Positions 1 to 8,035 of a DNA stretch of 21,805 nt are shown in pieces (within the stretch, counting starts at the first letter, position 1; each line of letters starts with the position of its first letter). The stretch comes from a virus, in IMG/VR virus record IMGVR_UViG_3300029893_000077, positions 1 to 21,805 of that record. One strand, 5' to 3'. Under the pieces are notes generated by a model that saw nothing but the letters and a program-made list of their open reading frames with translations, was not told the origin of the DNA and searched no databases. The position numbers were made by a program, and so were the translations under genes.

Positions 1-860
1 TCCACCCTCAGCGTGTCGTGCGCGGCGGTGGTGTCGGTGGAGCGCACCACCAATAGGCCGCCGGAGAGGCCGCCCGCGCCGACGCCCAGTCCGCCGACGG
101 AGGAGCCGAGGACCGTTACAGATGACGCCAAGATGCCTTGGCCGGTTAGATACCCGGCCCCTGAGACGTGCAGAGCGTAGCTGGGCGCGACCAGGCCGAT
201 CCCGACGCCGGTTCCTGTCACCCTGACCTTCTCCGTCCCATTCGGGGTGAAAAACAGCGTGTCGCTGGCTGAGTTCCCTTGAATTCTCGTGTTGCTGTCC
301 CCGAAGTAGTAGCCGAACCCGCTGTCCACTATCACGTTGCCGCTTCCTGTGACCGTCAGCTTTTCCGTCGGAGCGTTTCCGCCAATCACAACCTTGCCCC
401 CGACGGTTGCGATGGTCGTCCCGCCTCCAACGGAGAAGTCACCGGCCACGGCTGCCGTGCTGAGGAACGTGCCTGGACCGAAAACTGTCACCCCACCGCG
501 TATCGTCGCTGTCCCATTTCGCACGTAGAACGTCGTCCCCACCTGCAGGCGCTCCTTGAGGTAGGCGTCCGAGCTCACGGTGACGTTGTAGGCGGTGCCG
601 GGGCTGCCGAGGGCCGTGATCGTCCCCACGTACAGCACCGCCGCGGTGCCGGTCGAAGCCCGCGATCCGTACGTCGGGAAGGTCGAAGCGGAGATGAGGT
701 CGAAGCTGCGGTTGATGCAGCCCCAGATCTGTGTGCCCGTCGCGTTCTGGCGGATCTTCTCGAGCACCAAAGGGCCTGTGGTGTCCTGGCACCCGGCCTG
801 AGCCGCCAGGGCGCTCCCGGTGCCGGCCGCCAACAACCAGATCGTCAGGAGAATCCTCAT
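1..860 (-). CDS. Tail-fibre-like protein with signal peptide, 3' end cut by window
   Basis: The frame is open for 286 codons from the ATG at 860 to the window edge, so the C-terminus is missing. The start shares one base with the TAA of the upstream gene (TAATG), which suggests coupled translation. Residues 1-20 look like a Sec signal peptide: MRILLTIWLLAAGTGSALA, then AQAGC. The mature part is rich in Gly, Thr, Ser and Val. It contains two copies of a short motif, PTEKLTVTGSGNV and GTEKVRVTGTGVGIG, followed by YALHVSGAGYLTGQG. Such 'P..KL.V.G' repeats are common in beta-structured phage tail fibres and spikes. Being last after tape measure and hub genes fits a receptor-binding fibre. The signal peptide is odd, because virion proteins normally assemble in the cytoplasm. 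An exported adhesin or decoy is an alternative. Confidence 0.72.
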   Translation of the reverse strand, partial: MRILLTIWLLAAGTGSALAAQAGCQDTTGPLVLEKIRQNATGTQIWGCINRSFDLISASTFPTYGSRASTGTAAVLYVGTITALGSPGTAYNVTVSSDAYLKERLQVGTTFYVRNGTATIRGGVTVFGPGTFLSTAAVAGDFSVGGGTTIATVGGKVVIGGNAPTEKLTVTGSGNVIVDSGFGYYFGDSNTRIQGNSASDTLFFTPNGTEKVRVTGTGVGIGLVAPSYALHVSGAGYLTGQGILASSVTVLGSSVGGLGVGAGGLSGGLLVVRSTDTTAAHDTLRV

Positions 861-3328
861 TAGACTGCCTCCACGTAGATTTCAGCCATGCCGCTTCTAT
901 AGGCGGGTTTGTACTGGAGAACCTTGTATCTCTTGTCCCGAGCCAGGACGTTCTCCGCCTCTCCGAATGCCACCATCCCCTCGCCGGCTTGCTGGTTCGG
1001 ATCGTTGGCGACCGTCTTCTCCTGCCGCGGGTCGTCGAAGATTGTTATCGAGACGACGTCTCCGATCTCGAGCCACGGCACGGCCCATATCAGGAGCCTG
1101 CCCTTATCCTTCGGGAGGTGCCTGCGGTCGTGAAGCGACCGGGCTCGCCCCGAAGCGATGTCGAGGTTGTTCGCCAGGTAGGCCCTGGGCAGCACCAACT
1201 CGCCGCCGGGCGGAAGGGCCCGGCCGTACTTGTCGATTGACGTTGGTGCCGACTCGCCGGCATCGACGCAGCTGTACTTGGCGAACTTGTTCCCCGATCG
1301 GACCGCCGCCACGTTGACGATGTCGTCGGTGCCGTCGTCCCAGTCGAGGACTTCGATGATCCCGTTTTCCTGGGTGAGGCTGACGACTGGATCGGCGGTA
1401 GCGGTCTTCGACCGGAAGAAGCGAGCCCCCGTGGTTCGGTCCCCGGTCTCGTAGTCGACCAGCTTCGCGTACATCTCAAACGCCGACGCTCCGGTCAGCC
1501 CACCGTGCGCCGCCAGAGCGAGGAAGACGTCGCTGGTCGAGAAGTTCGCTACGAGCTTATGGATCACGGGGCTGTCGAAGCCGTTCGGGGTGATCGTGAT
1601 TTCGATCTTCAGGTACCGCTTCGGCGTGTGAAGCATCCCGCCGCCGGCGGAGATTTCGACGAGCGCGTCGTAGGTCACGTCGTCGTCGGAGCCAGCCGTC
1701 TTGTAGGTGACGCTCCCGCCGTTGAGGTCCTGGGTCCGGTCGAGAGTGCCCATCGCCGAGGGAGCGGAGAGCAGGTCGAAGGTGTACGTCCGAACGCACG
1801 TGGAGTTCGATACGGATCCGGAGGAGTCGGCTTCAGGAGACCAGTAGATGTCGTCGACCTCGTCGTAACCGAGACCTCCGGTGAATCCCCGGAACATGAT
1901 GTAGGTGCTCGTCGTTACTTCGTTGTCGGAGGCGGACAGCACAAGAGCGCCGTCCTTGTAGACCTCGAAGTCGCCGTCGCTAGTTCTGGTGATCCGCCAG
2001 GTTCTGTCTCCGCTCGTATCTGTCTGCACCTGGGCGAGGAGTGTCGACGCTCCGCCCACGTACTTTAGGAGCTGGAGGGTTCCAGGAGCGGACCCGGTCG
2101 CGATGTTAAGCTGATAACCGCTCGTCGGAGTCTCGGCGACGTTAGACAGGCAGAAGCCGAAAAAGAGGTTTGCCGTCCCCTTGAGCCCGAGGAATTCCCA
2201 GGTGCCGTAGGCCTTCGAAAACGGCCGCCCAATAATCGCCTCATCGAAGGCCCCGCCCTGGATGATTCTAAGGCGGTTGGACACGACTGAGGCAGACCCT
2301 CCTGCCACCGTCCATCCGTCGTAGTTCCCGTCGTCGAAGTTGTCGACCAGGAACCACTTCCGCTGCAGGCTCCCGGAGGTCGCCAGGTGCGAGCCGTTGA
2401 CGTCCGTCGCGAATGCCGTCCACTCGGCCTCGGAGTCGATCGTCTTCGATCCAGCCGTGTCGCCTGGGATGACGACAGGGTCGACCTCTCGGTCGGCCTC
2501 TGGAACGCCAGCCTCGGCCAGGATGAGCGCCAGAACAGCGGCGATCAGTTGGTTCCGGTACCAGCGAAGCAGGGAGCACTTCACCGTCTCGCCGGCTCCC
2601 GGGGCGGCGTCGGTCGTGATCGCGGCGCGGCCGGTATTTCCCGGGACCGCGACCTCGTTGAGGTTATCGACCGAGAAGTCCTCCTCGGCGAGGCTCGCGG
2701 CACCGACCTGAACGTCGGTCAAGTGGTCGACGCCGGTCGACGTGCTCTCGAAGTCCTTGTTGCTGCCGTCGCCCGTTGGCGGGATGCAGTCCTCAAGTGT
2801 GGACGTCTCAGAGACCCGAGAAGCCTCACAGCGCTCGAGCCGGAACGCCGACTTGCTCGCCAGCAGGATCTCGGCCACACCGCCCTTTCTCAGGCGCGGC
2901 TTCAGCGCCATCCCGGTGAAGATCGTAAGCCACTCCGTCGTTCCGTCGCTGAGCTCGTAGCCGACCTGGATCCTGAAGAGTGAGCGGTGCAGCTGGTACC
3001 CGTCGGTGGCGGTGCTATCGGCGGCCCAGACGCTCGGAGAGGCGGCGGACTGCTTCCATTGCCGCTGGGTGTCCTCGAGGAAAATCGAGACGACCGGCGT
3101 CCTATAGACGTTCTCGTTCGGGGTGTCGAGCTCCCAGGGAATCTCACTGAAGTCGACGAAGTCGTCCTCCTCGAGGACGTGCCAGTTCGTGGAGTCGGTC
3201 TCTGAGAACTCGTAGGTGAGCGTCGAGCCGTTCATGTAGGCCCGGTTGTAAAGCAGGCGCTGACGCTCGATCGTGCCTTGCTTGCGCTCCCAGATCTCCT
3301 TGAACTCCGCGCTGACCGGGAGGCTCAT
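860..3328 (-). CDS. Tail tip / hub-like protein with lectin-like insertion (822 aa)
   Basis: This large protein lies two genes after the tape measure, where siphoviruses encode baseplate hub or tail-tip proteins. Residues 1-300 carry a conserved-looking tail-type region, with 'YRTPVVSIFLED', 'GTTEWLTIFTGMALKPRL' and an alpha-helical stretch near 255-272. Residues about 326-500 look like a jelly-roll concanavalin/LamG-type module, with 'DNFDDGNYDGWTVAGG', 'FFGFCLSN' and 'WRITRTSDGDFEVYKDGALV'. This suggests carbohydrate binding. The remaining 320 residues resume a tail-type fold, with 'DVVSITIFDDP' near the C-terminus. The ATG at 3328 overlaps the preceding stop as ATGA. Assignment rests on position and motif character, because no catalytic motif is visible. 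Confidence 0.7.
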   Translation of the reverse strand: MSLPVSAEFKEIWERKQGTIERQRLLYNRAYMNGSTLTYEFSETDSTNWHVLEEDDFVDFSEIPWELDTPNENVYRTPVVSIFLEDTQRQWKQSAASPSVWAADSTATDGYQLHRSLFRIQVGYELSDGTTEWLTIFTGMALKPRLRKGGVAEILLASKSAFRLERCEASRVSETSTLEDCIPPTGDGSNKDFESTSTGVDHLTDVQVGAASLAEEDFSVDNLNEVAVPGNTGRAAITTDAAPGAGETVKCSLLRWYRNQLIAAVLALILAEAGVPEADREVDPVVIPGDTAGSKTIDSEAEWTAFATDVNGSHLATSGSLQRKWFLVDNFDDGNYDGWTVAGGSASVVSNRLRIIQGGAFDEAIIGRPFSKAYGTWEFLGLKGTANLFFGFCLSNVAETPTSGYQLNIATGSAPGTLQLLKYVGGASTLLAQVQTDTSGDRTWRITRTSDGDFEVYKDGALVLSASDNEVTTSTYIMFRGFTGGLGYDEVDDIYWSPEADSSGSVSNSTCVRTYTFDLLSAPSAMGTLDRTQDLNGGSVTYKTAGSDDDVTYDALVEISAGGGMLHTPKRYLKIEITITPNGFDSPVIHKLVANFSTSDVFLALAAHGGLTGASAFEMYAKLVDYETGDRTTGARFFRSKTATADPVVSLTQENGIIEVLDWDDGTDDIVNVAAVRSGNKFAKYSCVDAGESAPTSIDKYGRALPPGGELVLPRAYLANNLDIASGRARSLHDRRHLPKDKGRLLIWAVPWLEIGDVVSITIFDDPRQEKTVANDPNQQAGEGMVAFGEAENVLARDKRYKVLQYKPAYRSGMAEIYVEAV

Positions 3329-4149
3329 GCGCCGCCGGCCTCCTCGAAGTCGAAGGTGATCATCTCGCCGCCGCTCCTGCTGAGATGCACGTAACGCCGG
3401 TGAACGGTCTGTGGATCGGCCTGTCCGAGGTAGATGTTGCGAGGCTTGTCGCCGGGCTCGGGGTAGAAGAGGAACGGATCCGGGTCCATTAGGATCGCCT
3501 CGAGGTCGTCGGCCTGCGACTCCGTGAGGCCTGAGATCGCGACTCGAAAGTCCCGGAAATAGGTCTTCGCCGCAGACCTCCGAATGAAGGACCGCCTGGT
3601 CGAGTTGTCGTACATCCTCGCCTCGCGGGGCCTGACCCTGAAGGGCTGCGGCTCAAAGAGGTTCATCGGGAGCGGCGACTGCAGCAGGACCGACGCGGCG
3701 ATCAGGCAGCCGATCTTCTTATAGTCGTCCTCGTCCTGGGTCGTGTGCGCGACGAGCTGGAGCTTGTCCGCGGCCACGGCGGTGCCGACGTTCTTGATAA
3801 CGTAGTTGGCGGTCTGGTCCGTATAGTTGTACGTGGTTGGGTAGGTGCCGCCGTTGTCGTTCGATAGCTTGATGTCGAACGCTTTGAGGTTGTGTCCGAG
3901 AACAGCGATGAAGTCGACGTCGTAGGACGTCTGGAACCCGGGAAGCCAGAAGCCCGCGGTTAGGGTCTCGTCGACGCCGTCGTCGGCGTTGTCGCCGGAC
4001 CACTGCGATGCCGGGTCCATGTCGAGCAGGCGCTTGCGGAGATCGGTTCCCGAGGACACGACGAGGTCGCCGCCCTTGTTGGTGTGGCGATTGATGTACG
4101 GCGCCGACAGGAAGACCGGGGGGGCCTTCGAGTTCAGGTTGAGCAGCAC
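3325..4149 (-). CDS. Distal tail-type structural protein (274 aa)
   Basis: This is the first gene after the tape measure, the usual site of a distal tail (Dit-like) or minor tail protein. Residues 70-130 look like a small beta-sandwich, with 'DVDFIAVLGHNLKAFDIKLSND'. The C-terminal part, 'DPDPFLFYPEPGDKPRNIYLGQ' followed by 'HRRYVHLSRSGGEMITFDFEEAGG', is typical of phage minor tail proteins. The start is GTG. It directly follows the tape-measure TAG with no gap and is preceded by GGAGG eight bases upstream, which decides the start. The end overlaps the next gene as ATGA. No enzymatic motif is seen. The exact role is inferred from position. Confidence 0.7.
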   Translation of the reverse strand: MLLNLNSKAPPVFLSAPYINRHTNKGGDLVVSSGTDLRKRLLDMDPASQWSGDNADDGVDETLTAGFWLPGFQTSYDVDFIAVLGHNLKAFDIKLSNDNGGTYPTTYNYTDQTANYVIKNVGTAVAADKLQLVAHTTQDEDDYKKIGCLIAASVLLQSPLPMNLFEPQPFRVRPREARMYDNSTRRSFIRRSAAKTYFRDFRVAISGLTESQADDLEAILMDPDPFLFYPEPGDKPRNIYLGQADPQTVHRRYVHLSRSGGEMITFDFEEAGGA

Positions 4150-5730
4150 CTAGTAGGCCCTCCGCGGGCGGTAGGTGCCGCTGTCGATCGCTCCCTGGGC
4201 GAGTTGAACCATGTCCCGAGCGCCGGCCCGAAGCTCGGCCGCCATCACCCTGGCGATCTTCCGAGCTGACTCCACGGAGCCCAGGTCGACGCCCTGAATC
4301 GTGAAGTACTGCTTGATCTCCCGAGTGCCCATCGCCGCGGACTCGGCGGCCGGGATGATTCGCCCAGAGTGCCTCGGAACGTGGAGCTCAGGCCCATCCT
4401 CGCCGACCCAGTAGGCCTTGCCGGCCTCGGTGTCGCCGCCTTCCGCCCGCATCCCTCCGAAGAGGCCGCCGATGGCTCCTGAAGCGAAGCCTCCGGCAAA
4501 GCCGCCGGCGATGCTGTTGCCGAGCAGCTTCAGGATGGTCATCTGCGCGATCAGCTTGGTCATTTCGACGGCCAGCGTCCTGGCGAAGCTGACGAAGGAC
4601 TGCTTCCCGGTCGCCCACGCCGCAGCCATACTGCCAGCCGTGGTCGCGGATGCCCGGGCCAGCGACTTCATCTCGTTGGCCATGCCGCGAGCGGCGCTCT
4701 CCGTCTCGTTCCCTTGGCGCTTGATGTTGCCGAGGAACTTGTCCATCTCGTCATTCGCCAGGGCGACGTCGGCCTCGAGGTCCTCGAAGGTCTGGTCGAA
4801 CGCCTGGAAGTTGTCGACCGCTTCGGCCACATCTCGGATGGACTCCGCGGCCATTCGCTCGAAGTCGGCCAGACGTTGAGCCGACTGCGCGAGGCGGTCC
4901 GTCTCTTCGGCGGCACTGGAGTAGCCTGCGGCGATCGCCGGAATGTCGGCCTTCAGCTGCGCGAATTGCTGCCGCTGCGCATCGAGCTCGATACGCACCT
5001 TGGAGAGCCGCCGCTCGTACTCGTTGGCGATTCTGGTCGCCTCGCGGTAATCTGCGGTTCCAACCGATAGCCTGCTGGCCTGCTCCCTGTACTTCTCCGC
5101 CAGCCTGGAGAGACCGTCCTCGAGTTCACGATTCGAGGCGATCTGCGCCTCGACCGCGGCCAGCTGCTGACCCATGGTTCGCGCAACCTGGTCGCGCTGC
5201 GCCCGGTCGAGCTGCTCGGTGGCGGCCTTCAGCGCCAGCAGCTTGTCGGGGAGCCTACCGATCGTCTCCTCGTACTCGTCGAGCCGCAGGTTGAGGTCCG
5301 AGGTGGTCTTGATCGCCGCCATCTGCTGGCGCGAGGCTTCGGCCAGCGCCTCGGCCTGGGCCTTCTGCCCCTCGCGAGCCTGGAGGATGACGGCCACCAG
5401 GGCGGTCAGGCCGGTGACGGCCAGGCCGATCGGGCCGGCCATGCCGCCCATCGCGTGGCCGAGGTGCTCGACTCCGAGGCGGGCGGTCATGAGGACCGGT
5501 CCCATGTCCCGCGTGACGCCGGCCGCGTTGAGGAGGTCGCGGCCGAACATCTCGACACCGACGTGCTGGAACCGCTTGCTGTACTTCTCTTGGATGTCGG
5601 AGTGCTGGGCCTTCAGCAGCTGGGCGGTCTTGGTCGCCTCGGCCCTGGCCTTCACCATCGACGCCAGGAAGTTCCTGTCGTCGGTCGAGAGCCGGAATAC
5701 CGCGCCGCCTAACTCCTGCTCACCCGCCAC
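4150..5730 (-). CDS. Tail tape measure protein (526 aa)
   Basis: The tape measure sets tail length and is ejected with the DNA. Residues 110-350 are almost continuous Ala/Glu/Arg/Gln-rich helix and coiled coil. There are hydrophobic segments at about 95-117 and a Gly/Ala-rich segment at about 393-426. The C-terminal 'AEGGDTEAGKAYWVGEDGPELHVPRHSGRIIPA' region is a hallmark of siphovirus tape measures (GP-E-h-P motif). At 526 aa it is short for the family. Using the usual rule of about 0.15 nm per residue, the tail would be roughly 80 nm (inference). The GTG start has GGAGG nine bases upstream and overlaps the preceding chaperone frame by 11 bases. It directly follows the frameshifted chaperone pair, the standard order. 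Confidence 0.93.
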   Translation of the reverse strand: MAGEQELGGAVFRLSTDDRNFLASMVKARAEATKTAQLLKAQHSDIQEKYSKRFQHVGVEMFGRDLLNAAGVTRDMGPVLMTARLGVEHLGHAMGGMAGPIGLAVTGLTALVAVILQAREGQKAQAEALAEASRQQMAAIKTTSDLNLRLDEYEETIGRLPDKLLALKAATEQLDRAQRDQVARTMGQQLAAVEAQIASNRELEDGLSRLAEKYREQASRLSVGTADYREATRIANEYERRLSKVRIELDAQRQQFAQLKADIPAIAAGYSSAAEETDRLAQSAQRLADFERMAAESIRDVAEAVDNFQAFDQTFEDLEADVALANDEMDKFLGNIKRQGNETESAARGMANEMKSLARASATTAGSMAAAWATGKQSFVSFARTLAVEMTKLIAQMTILKLLGNSIAGGFAGGFASGAIGGLFGGMRAEGGDTEAGKAYWVGEDGPELHVPRHSGRIIPAAESAAMGTREIKQYFTIQGVDLGSVESARKIARVMAAELRAGARDMVQLAQGAIDSGTYRPRRAY

Positions 5731-6130
5731 GCTTCGGCACCTCCTCGTACGCGATCCCGACGGACGCGAGGATATGCCGCCGCTGCTCCCGGCTCAGCTT
5801 CGGCTTGGGCTGACTTCCGCGAGCGTCCCGCTTCCACCCGCCGACGATCGAGCGGTAATCCTGGGGCTCGACCTTCGAGTGAGCCGCCAACGCGGCGACG
5901 TCCAGGGCTACGAGGTTCTCCTGCGCCTCGAGCTGGGGGATGGCGTCGTAGCAAGCGATCGCCACCGCGTAGGGGGTCTCGGCCCAGGTGCGCGGCGTGC
6001 CGCCGTAGAATCGCAGGAGCTGCGGCAGCATCGTCAGGAAGGTGCCCCCGCTGCCGGAACCGGCTCGCTCGCCTCCGCGCGCTCCGGCGCCCGCGCGGGC
6101 CGCAAGAAAAAATTGAACAGCTCGATGCAC
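5720..6130 (-). CDS. Tail assembly chaperone, -1 frame (gpT-like part)
   Basis: This frame overlaps the upstream chaperone by 97 bases and ends 11 bases inside the tape-measure gene. That is the arrangement of lambda G and GT. It is probably not translated alone from the nominal ATG at 6130, which lies inside the first chaperone and has no clear ribosome site. Instead, ribosomes slipping -1 at TTTTTTC (6106-6112) would continue with codons for LAARAGAGARGGERAG. That joins 96 residues of the first frame to 128 of this one, for a product of about 224 aa. The downstream part 'FYGGTPRTWAETPYAVAIACYDAIPQLEAQ' is compact and helical. Such fusions bind the tape measure during tail assembly and are absent from the virion. 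Confidence 0.8.
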   Translation of the reverse strand: MHRAVQFFLAARAGAGARGGERAGSGSGGTFLTMLPQLLRFYGGTPRTWAETPYAVAIACYDAIPQLEAQENLVALDVAALAAHSKVEPQDYRSIVGGWKRDARGSQPKPKLSREQRRHILASVGIAYEEVPKRGG

Positions 6131-6393
6131 TGGAGGTCCGTCATCGCCACGGACCCGGGCAGGCTCGGCACCACCTGGCGGACGGCCTCGCGCACGCGCG
6201 CGAAGGCGGCCCTGCGCTCCTCCTTGGTGGCCCCGTCCTTGAACGCCTTCGAGACCTCGACTCCGAGGTCCTGAAACCCGAGCACCTCCTCGAGCGGCAA
6301 GTCCTTGGGGTCGAGGATCTCGTACTTCGTCCCTTCCACCTCGAGGTAACGGGTCTGCGTCCTGCGCGACAGCTTCAACACCTGCTCGGCCAT
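6034..6393 (-). CDS. Tail assembly chaperone, zero frame (gpG-like, 119 aa)
   Basis: This small acidic/basic helical protein lies between the major tail protein and tape measure, the conserved place of the gpG-type tail chaperone. The ATG at 6393 has a strong AGGAGGGAGC leader. The sequence starts 'MAEQVLKLSRRTQTRYLEVEG' and includes 'YEILDPKDLPLEEVLGFQDLG', typical of small tail assembly chaperones. Codons 94-97 read AAT TTT TTC TTG and contain the slippery heptamer. Without slippage the protein ends 23 residues later in a Pro/Ala-rich tail, 'EPVPAAGAPS'. The fused product with the -1 frame is described in the overlapping entry. Confidence 0.88.
   Translation of the reverse strand: MAEQVLKLSRRTQTRYLEVEGTKYEILDPKDLPLEEVLGFQDLGVEVSKAFKDGATKEERRAAFARVREAVRQVVPSLPGSVAMTDLQCIELFNFFLRPARAPERAEASEPVPAAGAPS
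6106..6112 (-). promoter_or_regulatory. Programmed -1 ribosomal frameshift site TTTTTTC
   Basis: In the zero frame the bases are read as AAT TTT TTC TTG, giving the canonical X XXY YYZ heptamer T TTT TTC. Slipping back one base places both tRNAs on TTT and opens the overlapping frame at CTT GCG GCC. Five bases after the heptamer lies GCCCGCGCGGGC, a perfect palindrome able to form a short GC stem. A second GCCGG-TT-CCGGC element lies further on. This matches the usual spacer-plus-stimulator layout. Confidence 0.85.
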
Positions 6394-6408
6394 GCTCCCT
6401 CCTGGGGG

Positions 6409-6579
6409 CTACGCCACTTCCAGCTTAATCCCGTTGGCCTCGCACTGCTTCCTGAGGCCATCCAGGTCCTGCATCGCCTTCCGAGCCGCCGTCCGGTGCA
6501 GCTTGGCGGCTCGCTTGTGCCACCTCGCGGACTCGAGCAGGGTCCTCGCCATTGAGGCCGCGACCTTGCCCGCGTCCAT
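6409..6579 (-). CDS. Small basic helical protein, 56 aa, unknown
   Basis: This short frame fills the otherwise empty 190 bases between the major tail protein and the first chaperone. It begins at ATG 6579, four bases after the tail protein stop (TAG CTCG ATG), and ends in TAG 15 bases before the next ATG. The product starts 'MDAGKVAASMARTLLESARW' and contains 'KLHRTAARKAMQDLDGLRK'. It is basic and predicted to be nearly all helical. No Shine-Dalgarno is evident, so translation would rely on reinitiation. It resembles no family I recognise. The position suggests a minor tail-assembly factor, but chance coding cannot be excluded. Confidence 0.5.
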   Translation of the reverse strand: MDAGKVAASMARTLLESARWHKRAAKLHRTAARKAMQDLDGLRKQCEANGIKLEVA

Positions 6580-6583
6580 CGAG

Positions 6584-7183
6584 CTACAGAGCGTCCGCGT
6601 TCTGGACGACCAGCTTGCCGAACTCCTCGCCCGCGGCCGCGTCGAGGTCCTCGAGCGCGGTGAACTCGAACGCCAGGCCGGCGGGCTGGCCCTTCACGAA
6701 GACCAGCTTCGGCGAGCCGGAGACGTAGCCCTTCGGGATCTGGAACTGGCTCTTGAAGTCGTCCCCCTCGGGGCTCACGTCGCCGCGCACCAGGCAGGTG
6801 TAGAGCTCGACGTCCGAGCCCCGGCGCAGCGGGATGGACTTGGACCCCGGCACGCCGGACGCGGCGTTGACCGTGCTCACCGCTTGGTTGTTGAGCGCCT
6901 TGCGGAATTGCTCGAGGGACAGGTCGTGCAGCGTGAAGGTGACCTTGAGTCCCTCGCGCGTGCGGTAGGCCTTGATCGGGCCGGTAGAGCCGAGGCCATA
7001 GTGCTCCTCGATCGTCTGCGGCATGTCGACCGAGACGCCGTCCTCGCCGTAGTTCTTGGCGCCGTTGGTTCCCAGCTTGAACCAGTTCCCGGCCGGAACC
7101 GCGTCCACGTTCGGGAAGGCCTCGCCTACCGCAGCCAGGTAGACGGTGTACGGTCCTGCGATGATCTCGAAGGGTTCGCTCAT
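6584..7183 (-). CDS. Major tail tube protein (199 aa)
   Basis: The protein is of typical length for siphovirus tail tube subunits and sits between head-tail completion genes and the chaperone/tape-measure block. It begins 'MSEPFEIIAGPYTVYLAAVG' and has a beta-rich body, with 'GLKVTFTLHDLSLEQFRKALNN', 'LRRGSDVELYTCLVRGDVSP' and 'LAFEFTALEDLDAAAGEEFGKL'. The 'EF.AL.D' ending on a beta-sandwich is characteristic of the gpV-like / 'phage tail tube protein' fold. These subunits stack as hexameric rings around the tape measure. The upstream AGGGAGGCCTGAGAC supplies a ribosome site before ATG 7183. There is no signal peptide, unlike its upstream neighbour. Confidence 0.85.
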   Translation of the reverse strand: MSEPFEIIAGPYTVYLAAVGEAFPNVDAVPAGNWFKLGTNGAKNYGEDGVSVDMPQTIEEHYGLGSTGPIKAYRTREGLKVTFTLHDLSLEQFRKALNNQAVSTVNAASGVPGSKSIPLRRGSDVELYTCLVRGDVSPEGDDFKSQFQIPKGYVSGSPKLVFVKGQPAGLAFEFTALEDLDAAAGEEFGKLVVQNADAL

Positions 7184-7197
7184 GTCTCAGGCCTCCC

Positions 7198-7587
7198 TTA
7201 AAGCGAGATCAGCGCCACGGTGATGCCCGTGTCGTTGACCAGCGTGAACGAGACGTTCCCGTTCGAGTCGTTGAACAGCGAGGCGGGCAGCGGCCCGACC
7301 GCCTTGTCGCCGGAAGAGGCGACCACCTCCACCGTCTGGTCGGCGATCGCGAGCCCGCCGACGCTGCCCGGCGTGGTGATGGTCACCGTCGCGTTTCCGG
7401 CGCCCGTCTTCTCGAACAACAGGATGGTCTTCCCGTTGTTGCGGAACTTCCACGTCTCGGTCGACGAGATGAACATCCGAGTCGGCGTGACGCCGGCCTT
7501 CGAGCCCGTCTGGACGGTCAGGTTCGTCGCCGCCATCGAGAGCGCCGGAATCACCGCAAGCAATCCAGCCACGATCAGCTTCTTCAT
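7198..7587 (-). CDS. Virion-like beta protein with Sec signal peptide (129 aa)
   Basis: Residues 1-20 (MKKLIVAGLLAVIPALSMAA) form a textbook signal peptide: two Lys, a hydrophobic core and an A-x-A type site. The mature part, from TNLTVQTGSKAG, with 'KFRNNGKTILLFEKTGAGNATVTI', 'TPGSVGGLAIADQTVEV' and 'VGPLPASLFNDSNGNVSFTL', resembles a small beta-sandwich protein often found among phage structural genes. That family normally starts cytoplasmically at the position of the mature N-terminus. The gene lies between the tail terminator and tail tube genes. The ribosome site TTAGGAGGAATCGG precedes the ATG. Either a virion component has gained an export signal or the family member acts in the envelope. 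There are no cysteines in the mature part. Confidence 0.75.
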   Translation of the reverse strand: MKKLIVAGLLAVIPALSMAATNLTVQTGSKAGVTPTRMFISSTETWKFRNNGKTILLFEKTGAGNATVTITTPGSVGGLAIADQTVEVVASSGDKAVGPLPASLFNDSNGNVSFTLVNDTGITVALISL

Positions 7588-7597
7588 CCGATTCCTC

Positions 7598-8035
7598 CTA
7601 AGCTACCTGGGTTTCCGACGCCAGGAATTCGTACGACAGCACGACGTAAGGCCACTTCGTCTCGGGGTCGAGCAGCGGCTCCGACTGACCGATCGGGTCC
7701 AAGCTGTGGAGCAGCGTCCCGTCGTAAACCTTGCGGCTCATGTACTTGGTGACCTCGGCCACCTCGCGCGCGAGCCTGGCGGCCTCGAAGAGCGTCTCCG
7801 CAAAGCAACCGACCTGGATCCCGCCGCGGTCGAGCTGCAGGTGCCGGTACGGCGGGACGCCCGGGGCGCGGCGAACGACGAGAGACTTCTTGGGCATGTC
7901 CTTCGGTGCGTCGATAGGCAACTCCTCGCCGTAGATGCGGTACCCGTTGCTCTCGTCGCCGAGCAGGGCGCGCAGGTCCTCGCAGTCGGTGTCCTGCTTG
8001 TAGAACGTGATGAGCGCCAGGGTGACGTCCCTCAC
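7598..8035 (-). CDS. Tail terminator / tail completion protein (145 aa)
   Basis: The gene is the last of four small connector genes and precedes the tail tube block, where gpU-like tail terminators are encoded. Features are a short alpha/beta start, 'MRDVTLALITFYKQ', then 'VVRRAPGVPPYRHLQLDRGGIQVGCF' and the helix 'AETLFEAARLAREVAEV'. It ends 'WPYVVLSYEFLASE'. The 'P..r..l...riqv.cya.t..eA..la..v' pattern matches tail-completion proteins. The start is GTG, overlapping the previous stop as GTGA. The terminator would cap the tail tube and join it to the head. Family-level assignment is by pattern and order. Confidence 0.75.
   Translation of the reverse strand: MRDVTLALITFYKQDTDCEDLRALLGDESNGYRIYGEELPIDAPKDMPKKSLVVRRAPGVPPYRHLQLDRGGIQVGCFAETLFEAARLAREVAEVTKYMSRKVYDGTLLHSLDPIGQSEPLLDPETKWPYVVLSYEFLASETQVA

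Noticed and set aside
789-860. Possible lipoprotein signal (AQAGC) in the fibre-like protein.
   Set aside because: The residue three before the Cys is Gln, not the usual Leu/Val/Ile. An ordinary signal peptidase site (ALA|A) fits better.
5174-6274. Long plus-strand open frame (366 codons).
   Set aside because: It lies opposite the tape measure and chaperone genes. Its composition is typical of GC-rich antisense shadow, and it has no ribosome site or domain.
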